Assembly (NCBI GenBank): GCA_036522615.1
Contig: DATDFN010000187.1
Location: forward strand, 1 to 28,891
DNA from: JAJPJQ01 sp036522615
GTDB lineage: Bacteria; Desulfobacterota; Binatia; UBA9968
Direction of reading: 5' to 3'
DNA: 28,891 nt
The position numbers and the translations under genes were made by a program. The first letter of the stretch is position 1, and every line of letters begins with the position of its first letter. Shown piece after piece: positions 14,959 through 22,605 of the stretch. The notes below the pieces were generated by a model. That model searched no databases. It had not been told where the DNA came from and saw only the letters and a list, made by a program, of their open reading frames with translations.

Positions 14959-16752
14959 ATGGACCGCGTATTTACCGATCAACTGGGTGCTTGGAAGCGC
15001 ACCGTATACTGCGGCGAGCCGCGGGCCGACTCCGTCGGCCGCGAGCTGATTCTCCTCGGCTGGGTGCAGCGCCGGCGCGATCACGGCGGTCTCATCTTCG
15101 TCGACCTGAGGGATCGCAGCGGCATCGTGCAGGTCGTCTTCAACCCGGAAGTCGACGCCGCCGCGCACGAGAAGGCTAAGCACATTCGCTCGGAGGACGT
15201 AATCGCCGTGCGCGGCGTGCTCGCGCGCCGTCCGGCCGAGACCGTGAACCGCGATCTCGCGACCGGCGAGGTCGAGCTGCTGGTCCATGAAGTGCGGTTG
15301 CTGAACGCCTCCGAGGTGCCGCCGTTTCCCGTCGAGGACGAGAGCGACGCGACGGAGAACATGCGGCTCAAATACCGCTATCTCGATCTGCGCCGGCCGC
15401 GCAGCCTCGCGCCGCTCGTGCTGCGCTCGCGAATGATCAAGCTGATCCGCGATTACTTCGATAGCCTAGCCTTCATCGAAGTCGAGACCCCGGTGCTCAC
15501 AAAAAGCACGCCGGAAGGCGCGCGCGACTACCTCGTGCCGAGCCGGATCTACCACGGCAAATTTTACGCGCTGCCGCAGTCGCCGCAGCTTTTCAAGCAG
15601 ATTCTGATGGTCGGGGGCCTGGACCGCTACTTCCAGATCGTCCGCTGCTTCCGCGATGAGGATTTGCGCGCCGACCGCCAGCCGGAATTCACCCAGCTCG
15701 ACGTCGAAATGTCCTTCATTCAGCCCGACGACATCATCGAGATCATCGAAGGCATGATGGCGCTGCTGTTTAAGGAGCTGAAGGGTATCGACGTACAACG
15801 TCCGTTTCCGCGCCTGTCGTGGACGGAGGCGCGCGCGCGGTTCGGCAACGACAAGCCCGACCTTCGCTTCGGGCTCGAGCTCAAGGATTTCTCGGCGTGC
15901 TTCGCCAAATCGCAGGTGAAGGTCTTCGCGAACGTGCTCGCGGCCGGCGGCATCGTCAAAGGCATCGCCGTTCCCGGCGGCGCGAGCCTCTCGCGCAAAG
16001 AACTCGACGACATGACCGCGTTCGCCGCGACCTACGGCGCGAAGGGCATGGCATGGATCAAGCTCGCCGACGGCGAATGGCAGTCGCCGATCGCGAAATT
16101 TCTTTTGGACGCCGAGCGTGAGGAGATCGTGAAAATCACCGGCGCGAAAAGCGGCGATCTCGTTCTCTTCATCGCCGACAACGATAAAGTCGTGCACGAT
16201 TCGCTCTCCAACCTGCGGCTGCTATTGGGCGAGAAGCTCCAGCTTATCGACCAGGAGCGCTACTCGCTGGTTTGGATCGTCGACTTTCCGCTGCTTGAAT
16301 TCGATCCTGAGGAGAAGCGTTACGTCGCCGTGCATCATCCGTTTACTGCGCCGCTAGACGAGGATCTGCCGCTTCTGGATACCGAGCCGATGAAGGTGCG
16401 ATCGAAGGCCTACGATCTCGCGCTGAACGGGACGGAAGTGGGCGGCGGCAGCGTGCGTATCCATCAGGTGGAGATGCAAAGGCGCATTCTCGAGCTGCTC
16501 GGCATCGGCCGCGAGGAGGCCGAGGCCAAGTTCGGCTTTCTCCTCGAAGCGCTGAGTTACGGCGCGCCGCCGCACGGCGGCATCGCCTTCGGCATCGACC
16601 GGCTGGCCATGATTTTCTCCGGCGCGGCGTCGCTCCGCGATGTGATCGCTTTTCCGAAAAGTCAGAAGGCGGTTTGCATGCTGACCGAAGCGCCGACGCC
16701 GGTCGATCCGCGCCAGCTGCGGGAGCTCGGCATTAAGACGACCGGCGACTGA
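14959..16752 (+). CDS. aspS: Aspartyl-tRNA synthetase, probably non-discriminating
   Basis: A 597-residue bacterial-type AspRS: an N-terminal OB-fold anticodon domain (GWVQRRRDHGGLIFVDLRDR), then the catalytic core with motif 1, motif 2 (IVRCFRDEDLRADRQPEFTQ), the GAD insertion in the middle, and motif 3 (GGIAFGIDRLAMIFSG). H42 in RRRDHGG occupies the position that is His in non-discriminating AspRS and Leu in the discriminating E. coli enzyme. This suggests it also charges tRNA-Asn with Asp for amidation by GatCAB, which is not in the window. Probably co-transcribed with hisS. Confidence 0.97.
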   Translation: MDRVFTDQLGAWKRTVYCGEPRADSVGRELILLGWVQRRRDHGGLIFVDLRDRSGIVQVVFNPEVDAAAHEKAKHIRSEDVIAVRGVLARRPAETVNRDLATGEVELLVHEVRLLNASEVPPFPVEDESDATENMRLKYRYLDLRRPRSLAPLVLRSRMIKLIRDYFDSLAFIEVETPVLTKSTPEGARDYLVPSRIYHGKFYALPQSPQLFKQILMVGGLDRYFQIVRCFRDEDLRADRQPEFTQLDVEMSFIQPDDIIEIIEGMMALLFKELKGIDVQRPFPRLSWTEARARFGNDKPDLRFGLELKDFSACFAKSQVKVFANVLAAGGIVKGIAVPGGASLSRKELDDMTAFAATYGAKGMAWIKLADGEWQSPIAKFLLDAEREEIVKITGAKSGDLVLFIADNDKVVHDSLSNLRLLLGEKLQLIDQERYSLVWIVDFPLLEFDPEEKRYVAVHHPFTAPLDEDLPLLDTEPMKVRSKAYDLALNGTEVGGGSVRIHQVEMQRRILELLGIGREEAEAKFGFLLEALSYGAPPHGGIAFGIDRLAMIFSGAASLRDVIAFPKSQKAVCMLTEAPTPVDPRQLRELGIKTTGD

Positions 16753-16778
16753 CCGGGCATCCGCGCCGCTTTTGATTG

Positions 16779-16808
16779 TTGCTTTTACTTGGAGCGCCGT
16801 TTTGCTAT
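16779..16808 (+). promoter_or_regulatory. Candidate promoter of the lipoprotein gene at 16820
   Basis: TTGCTT (16779-16784), 18-base spacer, TGCTAT (16803-16808). The predicted start near 16815 leaves only about five leader bases, so the mRNA would be near-leaderless. Confidence 0.3.
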
Positions 16809-16819
16809 CATCCGCCGCA

Positions 16820-17449
16820 ATGTGGAAATGCGCCGCACTTCTGATTCTCCTGGCGGCGTGCGGTCAGAGCAACCTGAGCAGCCGCAGCACGGATGACCTC
16901 GAAGGCCGCAAGATCAAGCGCATCGCGATTTTTCCGCTCGAATCGATTTCCGGCCGAGACAAAAATCGGGCGCCGTTTTCGGCCGGCGCCGAGAACCAAA
17001 GCGAAGTGCTGATAAGCCGGCAGCTTTATTCTACGATGTCGCCGCTCTCGAATTGGCAGCTCGTCTCCGACCGCGAGGTGCGGGAGATGGAGCCCCTGGT
17101 GGCGCCCGGCTCCCCTGAGTCGCGGGCGCGCCGGCTGGGACAGCTCGTGTACGCCGACGCCGTTCTTTCCGGAAGAGTCATTCGTTTTCATGAGCGCGAA
17201 GGCGAAGCGATCGGCGCGATGAGTCCCGCATCCGTCGCCTTTGTCCTCGAACTGTGGGACGTGAAGCGCGGAGATTCGATCTGGACCGCGCGTTTCGACG
17301 AGACGCAGAAGCCGTTGAATGAGAATTTGCTGAACCTGGGTCAGGTCGCGACCCGCGGCGTGCGCTGGCTGAAGGCTGAAGAGCTGTCGCTCGAAGGCGT
17401 AAAAAAAGCCGTCAATCAGCTGCACCAAGTATTGTACGGCAAAGGCTAG
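16820..17449 (+). CDS. Lipoprotein, CsgG/LpoB/DUF799-like fold
   Basis: A 209-residue lipoprotein: MWKCAALLILLAAC with the lipobox cysteine at 14. The ATG at 16820 is chosen over a TTG frame start at 16772 because it gives a proper signal. The mature part has the pattern of outer-membrane lipoproteins of the CsgG/LpoB/GNA1162 type: KRIAIFPLESISG strand, helix with SEVLISRQLY, SNWQLVSDREVREM, YADAVLSGRVIRF, then FVLELWDVKRGDSIWTARFDE. These proteins typically assist envelope assembly or export; the exact role here is unknown. Its stop overlaps the convergent membrane-protein gene by four bases. No ribosome binding site is obvious. Confidence 0.75.
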   Translation: MWKCAALLILLAACGQSNLSSRSTDDLEGRKIKRIAIFPLESISGRDKNRAPFSAGAENQSEVLISRQLYSTMSPLSNWQLVSDREVREMEPLVAPGSPESRARRLGQLVYADAVLSGRVIRFHEREGEAIGAMSPASVAFVLELWDVKRGDSIWTARFDETQKPLNENLLNLGQVATRGVRWLKAEELSLEGVKKAVNQLHQVLYGKG

Positions 17450-18036
17450 GCCTGCTGCATCTCGACATCGACGGGCTTTCCGACGATGCCGGCAACGCGG
17501 GCAGCCAGCTCCTCCAATCTTTTTCTCCCGCCGCGGTCCATCAGAACGGTCGCGCCGTCTTTTAAAACCAGCCTGAGCGAAGCCACCGGGTAAGTCTCCG
17601 CTGCCGACGATCCGGCGAGGGCGAAGCCGCTGTAAACCTGATCGGCGGCGACTCTCAGCGCCGCGATCTCATCGTAGTTCACGCTCAAGCGGACGCGGCG
17701 CAACAGGCTTCGCTTCGTGAGCGTCACGGCGCGCGTGAGTTTGTCGACGGCGATGGTCCGCTTGACCGAGAGCAGAAACGCCGCGATTCCCAGCAGGACC
17801 AAGTTCATTACGGGAAAATACCAGAGCGACGCGGCGGGTCCGGCGAAGCCGCGCTGCCGCAGCGCCTCCACGATCGGCACCGAGACAAAACCCAGCCCGA
17901 GCGCGATGCCGAGACAGAGGAACGCCGGGAAGCGCGCGCCCTGCCACACGAGGAGCAGTTTGGCCGCGTCGTCCGCAACTGCGCGGAAGCCGAGGCGGCT
18001 CCCGATCGCCTCGAAATCAGATGGCTGGCCCTGCAT
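17446..18036 (-). CDS. Two-TM membrane protein with PH-like C-terminal domain
   Basis: A 196-residue protein starting MQGQPSDFEAIGSRLG. A much longer open frame extends upstream, but that part runs antisense-like inside cofH and is discarded. Two hydrophobic segments (about 36-57 and 72-93) form a membrane hairpin. The C-terminal half (IAVDKLTRAVTLTKRSLLRRVRLSVNYDEIAALRV, ASLRLVLKDGATVLMD) has the strand pattern of bacterial PH-like domains attached to membrane hairpins. That assignment is by pattern only. It follows cofH by 47 bases on the same strand and may be co-transcribed. The start codon is uncertain because no clear ribosome binding site is seen. Confidence 0.6.
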   Translation of the reverse strand: MQGQPSDFEAIGSRLGFRAVADDAAKLLLVWQGARFPAFLCLGIALGLGFVSVPIVEALRQRGFAGPAASLWYFPVMNLVLLGIAAFLLSVKRTIAVDKLTRAVTLTKRSLLRRVRLSVNYDEIAALRVAADQVYSGFALAGSSAAETYPVASLRLVLKDGATVLMDRGGRKRLEELAARVAGIVGKPVDVEMQQA

Positions 18037-18083
18037 CGAGCGGAATCGTGCGTCGCGGCGTTGGAAGATGAAACGCCGGAAAA

Positions 18084-19373
18084 TCAGCTTCGCTTCTGCG
18101 ATTGGTAAAAATCGCGGAAGCGATAGTCCTTGAGTCTGATCAGCTCCTGATACGAGCCGAACCTTTCCTGGGGATTCTCGACCTCGTCGAGCGGATCGAC
18201 GGGATTCTCCTTGTCGTCGAAGAACTTCATTTTCGCGTAGGTCGTCGAGCGCTCGGCGGGGATGCGCTCCATCTCGCGGATCAAGTTGCGGAACTGCGCC
18301 GGCTTCATGAGCTGGCCGTGCGAAGCCCCGGCCGCTGTGGAGATGCTTTCGTTGATGAGCGTCCCGCCGAAGTCGTTGGCGCCGGCCATGAGCGCGATCT
18401 GCGAGAGCTTCGGGCCTTCCTTGACCCACGACACCTGTAGATTGGGTATCCAATTGTTCAGCATGATGCGCGAGACGGCGTACATCTTCATGATCTCGGC
18501 GCCGGTCGCGCCCGTGCGCAGCTCGGGCAGGCGCTTGCGATGATGCATCGGCGCCTCTTCGTAGACGAACGAGAGCGGCACGAATTCCGTGATGCCGCCG
18601 GTGTGCTTCTGGATATCGCGGAGAACGCCAAGATGCACCGCCTTGTCGCGCGAGCTCTCGATGTGGCCGTACATGATCGTCGAAGTGGTCGGAATGCCGA
18701 GCTCGTGCGCCGTCTGGATCAGCTCGATCCACGTCGCGGTGGGTATACGGCCGGGCGAGATGCGCTCGCGAACGCCGTCGACGAGGATCTCCGCCGACGT
18801 GCCCGGCAGGCTGCCGACGCCCGCGTCCCTCAGCGCCGCGAGGTAATCGCGAATCGTCACGCCGGACAGCGTCGCGCCGTAAAGCACCTCTTCCGGCGAG
18901 AAGCCGTGGATATGCAGATCGGGGAGGGCGTCTTTCAGCGCGCGGCAAAGCTTGACGTAATGCCAGCCCTCCATGCCCGGCGCGAGGCCCGCCTGCACGC
19001 AGACCTCCGTCGCGCCGAGGTCCCACGCCTCGCGCGCGCGCCGGAGGATCTCCTCGATCGGCAGAAAGTATCCCTCCTCCGCCAGATGGCCGCGGCTGAA
19101 GGCGCAGAAGCCGCAGCCCTTCACGCACACGTTGGTGAAGTTGATGTTGCGGTTGACGACGTAGCTCACGACGTCGCCGACGGTCTTTTTCCGCAGGTGA
19201 TCAGCCGCGGCGACGATCACCGGAATGTCGGCGCCGGAGGCGTCGAAGAGCGTCTCGGCCTCGTCGACGCCGATGTCGCCGCCGGCGAGCGCCGCGTCGA
19301 GAATGCGCGCCACCGCGGGCGTCACGCTCGAAAGCATCGCATCGAGGACAACTTTCAACTCACTGTGAGGCAT
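18084..19373 (-). CDS. cofH: CofH-type radical SAM enzyme (F420 FO synthase subunit 2)
   Basis: A 429-residue radical SAM protein with the [4Fe-4S] ligands C83-x3-C87-x2-C90 in NFTNVCVKGCGFCAF. CofH-like segments include DLHIHGFSPEEVLYG, GVGSLPGTSAEIL, IPTTSTIMYGH and FGGTLINESIS. CofH joins tyrosine-derived 4-hydroxybenzyl with 5-amino-6-ribitylamino-uracil to make the precursor of FO, the deazaflavin of coenzyme F420. Related MqnC and MqnE (futalosine menaquinone pathway) share the core, but the motifs fit CofH better. The partner cofG is not in the window. The C-terminal tail of about 50 residues is longer than in typical CofH. A weak AAGGTG precedes the ATG. Confidence 0.85.
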   Translation of the reverse strand: MPHSELKVVLDAMLSSVTPAVARILDAALAGGDIGVDEAETLFDASGADIPVIVAAADHLRKKTVGDVVSYVVNRNINFTNVCVKGCGFCAFSRGHLAEEGYFLPIEEILRRAREAWDLGATEVCVQAGLAPGMEGWHYVKLCRALKDALPDLHIHGFSPEEVLYGATLSGVTIRDYLAALRDAGVGSLPGTSAEILVDGVRERISPGRIPTATWIELIQTAHELGIPTTSTIMYGHIESSRDKAVHLGVLRDIQKHTGGITEFVPLSFVYEEAPMHHRKRLPELRTGATGAEIMKMYAVSRIMLNNWIPNLQVSWVKEGPKLSQIALMAGANDFGGTLINESISTAAGASHGQLMKPAQFRNLIREMERIPAERSTTYAKMKFFDDKENPVDPLDEVENPQERFGSYQELIRLKDYRFRDFYQSQKRS

Positions 19374-19427
19374 GAAGGCACCTTACCGAGTCGATGAAAC
19401 GAAAACAACCGGTAGCGGCGGTGAAAC

Positions 19428-19961
19428 TTATTTTTCAGCCCAGTAGCGAATGTATTCCTGCAGATGCGCGAGCGTCGAGAGATCGCCCATGCGGTCGAGG
19501 TAAACCTTGCCGTTTAGGTGATCGAACTCGTGCTGGATCACGCGCGCATGAAAGCCGCTCGCGACGAAGTCGAGTTCGCGGCCCTCGTGATTGAGCGCGC
19601 GCACGCGGAGCTTGGTATAGCGCGGCACTCGGCCGCGCATGTCGGGGACGCTGAGGCAGCCCTCCCAGTCGTCTTCCGATGTCTGTTCGAGCGGCTCGAT
19701 CAGCGGGTTGATCAGCACCGAGAGGGGAATGGCCGGCTTGTCGGGATAGCGTGGGTTGTCCGCGACTTCGAGAACGGCGATCTGCAGCGGCTCGTGCACC
19801 TGCACGGCGGCGAGGCCGACGCCGTTGTACTCGCGCATCGTCTCGACCATGTCGCGCAGCAGCCGCTGGATCTCCGGCGCCGCGACTTCTTTCGCCGTCA
19901 GCTGGCGCGCGCCGGCGCGCAGCACCGGATGGCCGAGGCGTGCGACTTTGAGAATCGACAT
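19428..19961 (-). CDS. def: Peptide deformylase
   Basis: A 177-residue iron-dependent deformylase that removes the N-formyl group from nascent proteins. All three motifs are present: motif 1 GVGLAAVQ (47-54), motif 2 EGCLSVP with metal ligand C102, and motif 3 QHEFDHLNG with H144, catalytic E145 and H148. The ATG at 19961 (MSILKVARLGHPVL) matches the family start; the 25-residue upstream extension is rejected. Motif 1 is GVGLAAVQ rather than the usual GxGLAAPQ, a tolerated variant. It is divergent from the suf operon regulator. No clear ribosome binding site. Confidence 0.95.
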   Translation of the reverse strand: MSILKVARLGHPVLRAGARQLTAKEVAAPEIQRLLRDMVETMREYNGVGLAAVQVHEPLQIAVLEVADNPRYPDKPAIPLSVLINPLIEPLEQTSEDDWEGCLSVPDMRGRVPRYTKLRVRALNHEGRELDFVASGFHARVIQHEFDHLNGKVYLDRMGDLSTLAHLQEYIRYWAEK

Positions 19962-19968
19962 CTGGATT

Positions 19969-19997
19969 AACGTACCAGGACTCCGAAAACTTGACAA
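19969..19997 (-). promoter_or_regulatory. Candidate promoter of def
   Basis: Minus strand TTGTCA (19997-19992), 17-base spacer, TACGTT (19974-19969). The predicted start falls near 19962, next to the ATG at 19961, which would give a leaderless message. Confidence 0.35.
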
Positions 19998-20029
19998 AGA
20001 GATGAGCGTGGATTTCGTGGCCTGCTGCA

Positions 20030-20059
20030 TTGACAAAATGGACCTTGTAGGTCTATATT
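20030..20059 (+). promoter_or_regulatory. Strong sigma-70-type promoter of the suf operon
   Basis: TTGACA (20030-20035), 18-base spacer, TATATT (20054-20059). This is the best promoter match in the window. The predicted start is near 20066, which excludes the ATG at 20065 and supports the Rrf2 start at 20101. Confidence 0.7.
20038..20056 (+). promoter_or_regulatory. Inverted repeat overlapping the suf promoter, probable operator
   Basis: ATGGACCT-TGT-AGGTCTAT: half-sites of eight bases matching at seven positions, with a perfect GACCT/AGGTC core. It fills the promoter spacer and touches the -10. A repressor bound here would block RNA polymerase. The Rrf2 regulator encoded directly downstream is the natural candidate. 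Confidence 0.55.
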
Positions 20060-20100
20060 AGGTTATGGGCAGGAGCCGCCGTGTCGAGCGCAGCTCGTTG

Positions 20101-20568
20101 ATGAATGTCGGCCGCCGCGTCGACTACGCGGTGCGCGCGCTGTCGTATCTCGCCGGCCAGCCGGCCGGGAAAATCGTTAGCCGTATCGAGATTGAAAAAA
20201 GTCAAGCGATTCCAGCAAGTTATCTGTCAAAGATCATGAAGGACTTAGTCGCCGGCGGGCTGATCCATTCGCACATCGGCTCCAAGGGCGGCTTCAGCCT
20301 CGCGCGCGCGCCGGAGGCGATCTCGCTCAAAGAAGTCTACGAGGCGGTCGAGCGGCCGCTCGTGCTCATGGATTGCCTCGAGCAGGGCGAGCAGTACTGC
20401 AGCTATTGCGGGGTCTGCACGCAGCGCTCGGTCTGGGAGAACGTTCAGAGCCTCGTCGCCGACTATCTGGCGAAAGTATCGATCCACGACATCGCCGACT
20501 CCCACGGCCTCAAGCGGCGCCTCGCCGCGCCGCCGCCTCAAGGAGAGGGTTTGAATGCTCGTCATTAA
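20101..20568 (+). CDS. Rrf2-family (IscR/SufR-like) Fe-S-sensing regulator
   Basis: A 155-residue winged-helix regulator. The ATG at 20101 (MNVGRRVDYAVRALSYLA) is the family start and lies downstream of the predicted transcription start. The recognition region PASYLSKIMKDLVAGGLIHSHIGSKGGF is characteristic of Rrf2. Four cysteines cluster at C92, C100, C103 and C106 (C-x7-C-x2-C-x2-C), a probable iron-sulfur site differing from the three-cysteine C-x5-C-x5-C of IscR. It likely represses the operon when cluster-loaded and releases it under iron or cluster shortage. The end overlaps sufC by 14 bases; the final APPPQGEG stretch is coded by the sufC ribosome binding region. Confidence 0.9.
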   Translation: MNVGRRVDYAVRALSYLAGQPAGKIVSRIEIEKSQAIPASYLSKIMKDLVAGGLIHSHIGSKGGFSLARAPEAISLKEVYEAVERPLVLMDCLEQGEQYCSYCGVCTQRSVWENVQSLVADYLAKVSIHDIADSHGLKRRLAAPPPQGEGLNARH

Positions 20569-21295
20569 GAACTTGCACGCCAATGTCGAGGGCAGGGAGA
20601 TCCTCCGCGGCATCGACCTGACCGTCAACGCCGGCGAGGTCCACGCGATCATGGGCCCCAACGGCTCCGGCAAGAGCACGCTCGCGCACATTCTCGCCGG
20701 CCGCGAAGGTTACGAAGTCACCGAGGGTCAAGTGCTCTATCAGGGAAAAGACCTGCTCACAATGCCGCCCGAGGAGCGCGCGCGAGAGGGCATCTTCCTC
20801 GCGTTCCAATATCCGCTCGAAATTCCCGGCGTCAACACGACCTATTTCCTCAAGGCCGCGCTCAACGCGATCCGCAAGCACCGCGGCCAGCCGGAGCTCG
20901 ACGCCATGGATTTCCTCACGCTCGTCAAGGAGAAGACCAAGCTCGTCGAGATGGAGCAGTCGCTGCTCAACCGGCCGATCAACGAAGGCTTCTCCGGCGG
21001 CGAGAAAAAGCGCAACGAGATTTTTCAGATGGCGCTGCTCGACCCCAAGCTCGCCATTCTCGACGAGACCGACTCCGGCCTCGACATCGACGCGCTCCGC
21101 GTCGTCGCGGGCGGCGTCAACGCGCTCCGGGGCCCCGAGCGGGCGATGATCCTGATCACGCACTACCAGCGCCTGCTGAATTACATCGTGCCCGACTACG
21201 TCCACGTTCTCTCCGAGGGCAGGATCGTCAAATCGGGCGACAAGCGGCTCGCGCTGGAATTGGAAGAGAAGGGCTACAGCTGGGTCGAAGGATGA
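20555..21295 (+). CDS. sufC: SufC, ATPase of the SUF iron-sulfur assembly complex
   Basis: A 246-residue ABC-type ATPase of the cytoplasm. Walker A GPNGSGKST (34-42), the Q-loop in FLAFQYPLEIPG, the signature FSGGEKKRNEI (146-156) typical of SufC, Walker B AILDETDSGLD (E171), and the switch histidine H203 in ITHYQR. SufC drives conformational changes in the SufB-SufD scaffold during cluster assembly. The GGAGAGGG ribosome binding site lies inside the end of the regulator gene. The stop overlaps the sufD start (ATGA). sufB, normally next to sufC, is absent here. Confidence 0.97.
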   Translation: MLVIKNLHANVEGREILRGIDLTVNAGEVHAIMGPNGSGKSTLAHILAGREGYEVTEGQVLYQGKDLLTMPPEERAREGIFLAFQYPLEIPGVNTTYFLKAALNAIRKHRGQPELDAMDFLTLVKEKTKLVEMEQSLLNRPINEGFSGGEKKRNEIFQMALLDPKLAILDETDSGLDIDALRVVAGGVNALRGPERAMILITHYQRLLNYIVPDYVHVLSEGRIVKSGDKRLALELEEKGYSWVEG

Positions 21296-22605
21296 ACGCG
21301 TCCGAAGCGAAAGAATTCTATCTCAACTCGCCGATTCCGCACGCGGCCGATTGGACCGGCCCGGTGCGCCGGCAGGCGCTGGAGCGCTTCGCCGCGCTGG
21401 GTTTTCCGACCACGCGCGATGAAGAGTGGAAATATACCAGCGTCGAGCCGCTCGTGAAGACCCCCTTCGCGCCGGGCTTGGGTCGCGACGAGGGCGTCGA
21501 GCGCCGCATCGCCGACTTCGGCCTGGAAGATCTCGCGCTCAACCGCCTCGTTGTGGTCGACGGCCGCTTCTCGCACCGTCTCGCGCGCCTGCGCGGGCTG
21601 CCGAAAAGTGTCGTTGCGATGAGCCTCGCGGAGGCGATGCGCGAGCACCGCGATCTGGTCGAGCGCCATTGGGCGCGCCACGCCGATTATCGCGACCAAT
21701 CGTTCGCCGCCTTGAATACTGCGTTGGCGGAAGACGGCGTCTTCTTGCACGTCCCGTCGGGCGCGACCTTGGCGCCGATCCAGCTGCTTTTTATCTCCAC
21801 GGCGGGGGACGGGCCGACGGTGTCCCACCCGCGGGTCCTGATCGTGCTCGAGCGCGGCAGCCAGGCAACGGTGATCGAGACGTACATCGGCATGAAAGAC
21901 GACGTTTACTGGACGAACGGCGTGACCGAGATCGTTCTCGATGACAACGCGGTCCTCGATGGTTATAAATTACAAATGGAGAGCGGGCGCGGTTTTCATA
22001 TAGCGACGCAGCAGGCGCGGCTCGGGCGCGGTGCGGTGCTGTCGTCGCATGCGTTCGCGCTCGGCGCCGAGCTCGCGCGCAACGACGTCAACGCTGTCTT
22101 CGCGGGCGAGGGCGGCGACTGCACGCTCAACGGACTCTATGTCACGTCCGGCCGCCAGCACGTCGACAATCATACGCGCATCGACCACGAGCGCCCGCGC
22201 TGCACGAGCCGCGAGCTCTACAAGGGCATCATGGGCGGGAAGTCGCGCGGCGTCTTCAACGGCAAGATCTACGTCCACGAGCATGCGGAGAAGACCGACG
22301 CGCGCCAGACGAATAAAAACCTGCTCCTCTCCGAGGAGGCGTGGGTCGACACCAAGCCGCAGCTCGAGATTTACAACAACGACGTGAAGTGCAGCCACGG
22401 CTCGACGATCGGCCAGCTCGCGGAGGACGCGCTGTTCTTTCTCCGCTCGCGCGGGCTCGACATCCGCGCCGCGATCGGCCTGTTGACCCAGGGCTTCGCC
22501 AACGATATCACCGGCCGGGTGAAGCCGGCGCCGCTCGCCGAACTGCTGGAACGGCGTCTGGCGGAGAAGATCGACGCGATGGCGGAAGAGAAAGAGCGAT
22601 GGTGA
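21292..22605 (+). CDS. sufD: SufD, scaffold subunit of the SUF complex
   Basis: A 437-residue beta-helix protein. The N-terminal FPTTRDEEWKYTS and C-terminal VKCSHGSTIGQ (C367, H369) are SufD-type; SufB would have a different sequence at this point. SufD pairs with SufB on a SufC dimer and supplies a histidine thought to hold the nascent cluster. The first codon overlaps the sufC stop by four bases. Its own stop overlaps the sufS start by seven. Length and motifs are normal. With SufB missing nearby, the SufBC2D complex would need a SufB encoded elsewhere. Confidence 0.95.
   Translation: MNASEAKEFYLNSPIPHAADWTGPVRRQALERFAALGFPTTRDEEWKYTSVEPLVKTPFAPGLGRDEGVERRIADFGLEDLALNRLVVVDGRFSHRLARLRGLPKSVVAMSLAEAMREHRDLVERHWARHADYRDQSFAALNTALAEDGVFLHVPSGATLAPIQLLFISTAGDGPTVSHPRVLIVLERGSQATVIETYIGMKDDVYWTNGVTEIVLDDNAVLDGYKLQMESGRGFHIATQQARLGRGAVLSSHAFALGAELARNDVNAVFAGEGGDCTLNGLYVTSGRQHVDNHTRIDHERPRCTSRELYKGIMGGKSRGVFNGKIYVHEHAEKTDARQTNKNLLLSEEAWVDTKPQLEIYNNDVKCSHGSTIGQLAEDALFFLRSRGLDIRAAIGLLTQGFANDITGRVKPAPLAELLERRLAEKIDAMAEEKERW

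Noticed and set aside
14335..15288. 317-codon minus-strand frame across the hisS-aspS junction
   Set aside because: Antisense to two unmistakable synthetase genes; no domain recognised.
18037..19128. Upstream extension of the membrane-protein frame to 560 codons
   Set aside because: The extension lies inside cofH in another frame and is Arg/Gly-rich shadow sequence; only the part from 18036 down looks like a protein.
19991..20020. Second plus-strand promoter from TTGACA at 19991
   Set aside because: No acceptable -10 at 16-18 bases; the TTGACA at 20030 has a near-consensus partner.
22341..22598. N-terminal extension of SufS to 507 residues
   Set aside because: It overlaps sufD in another frame and has low-complexity Arg-rich sequence; the family start is at 22599.
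21292..22605. Possibility that this gene is sufB
   Set aside because: FPTTRDEEWKYTS at the N-terminus and VKCSHGSTIG near the end are SufD features.
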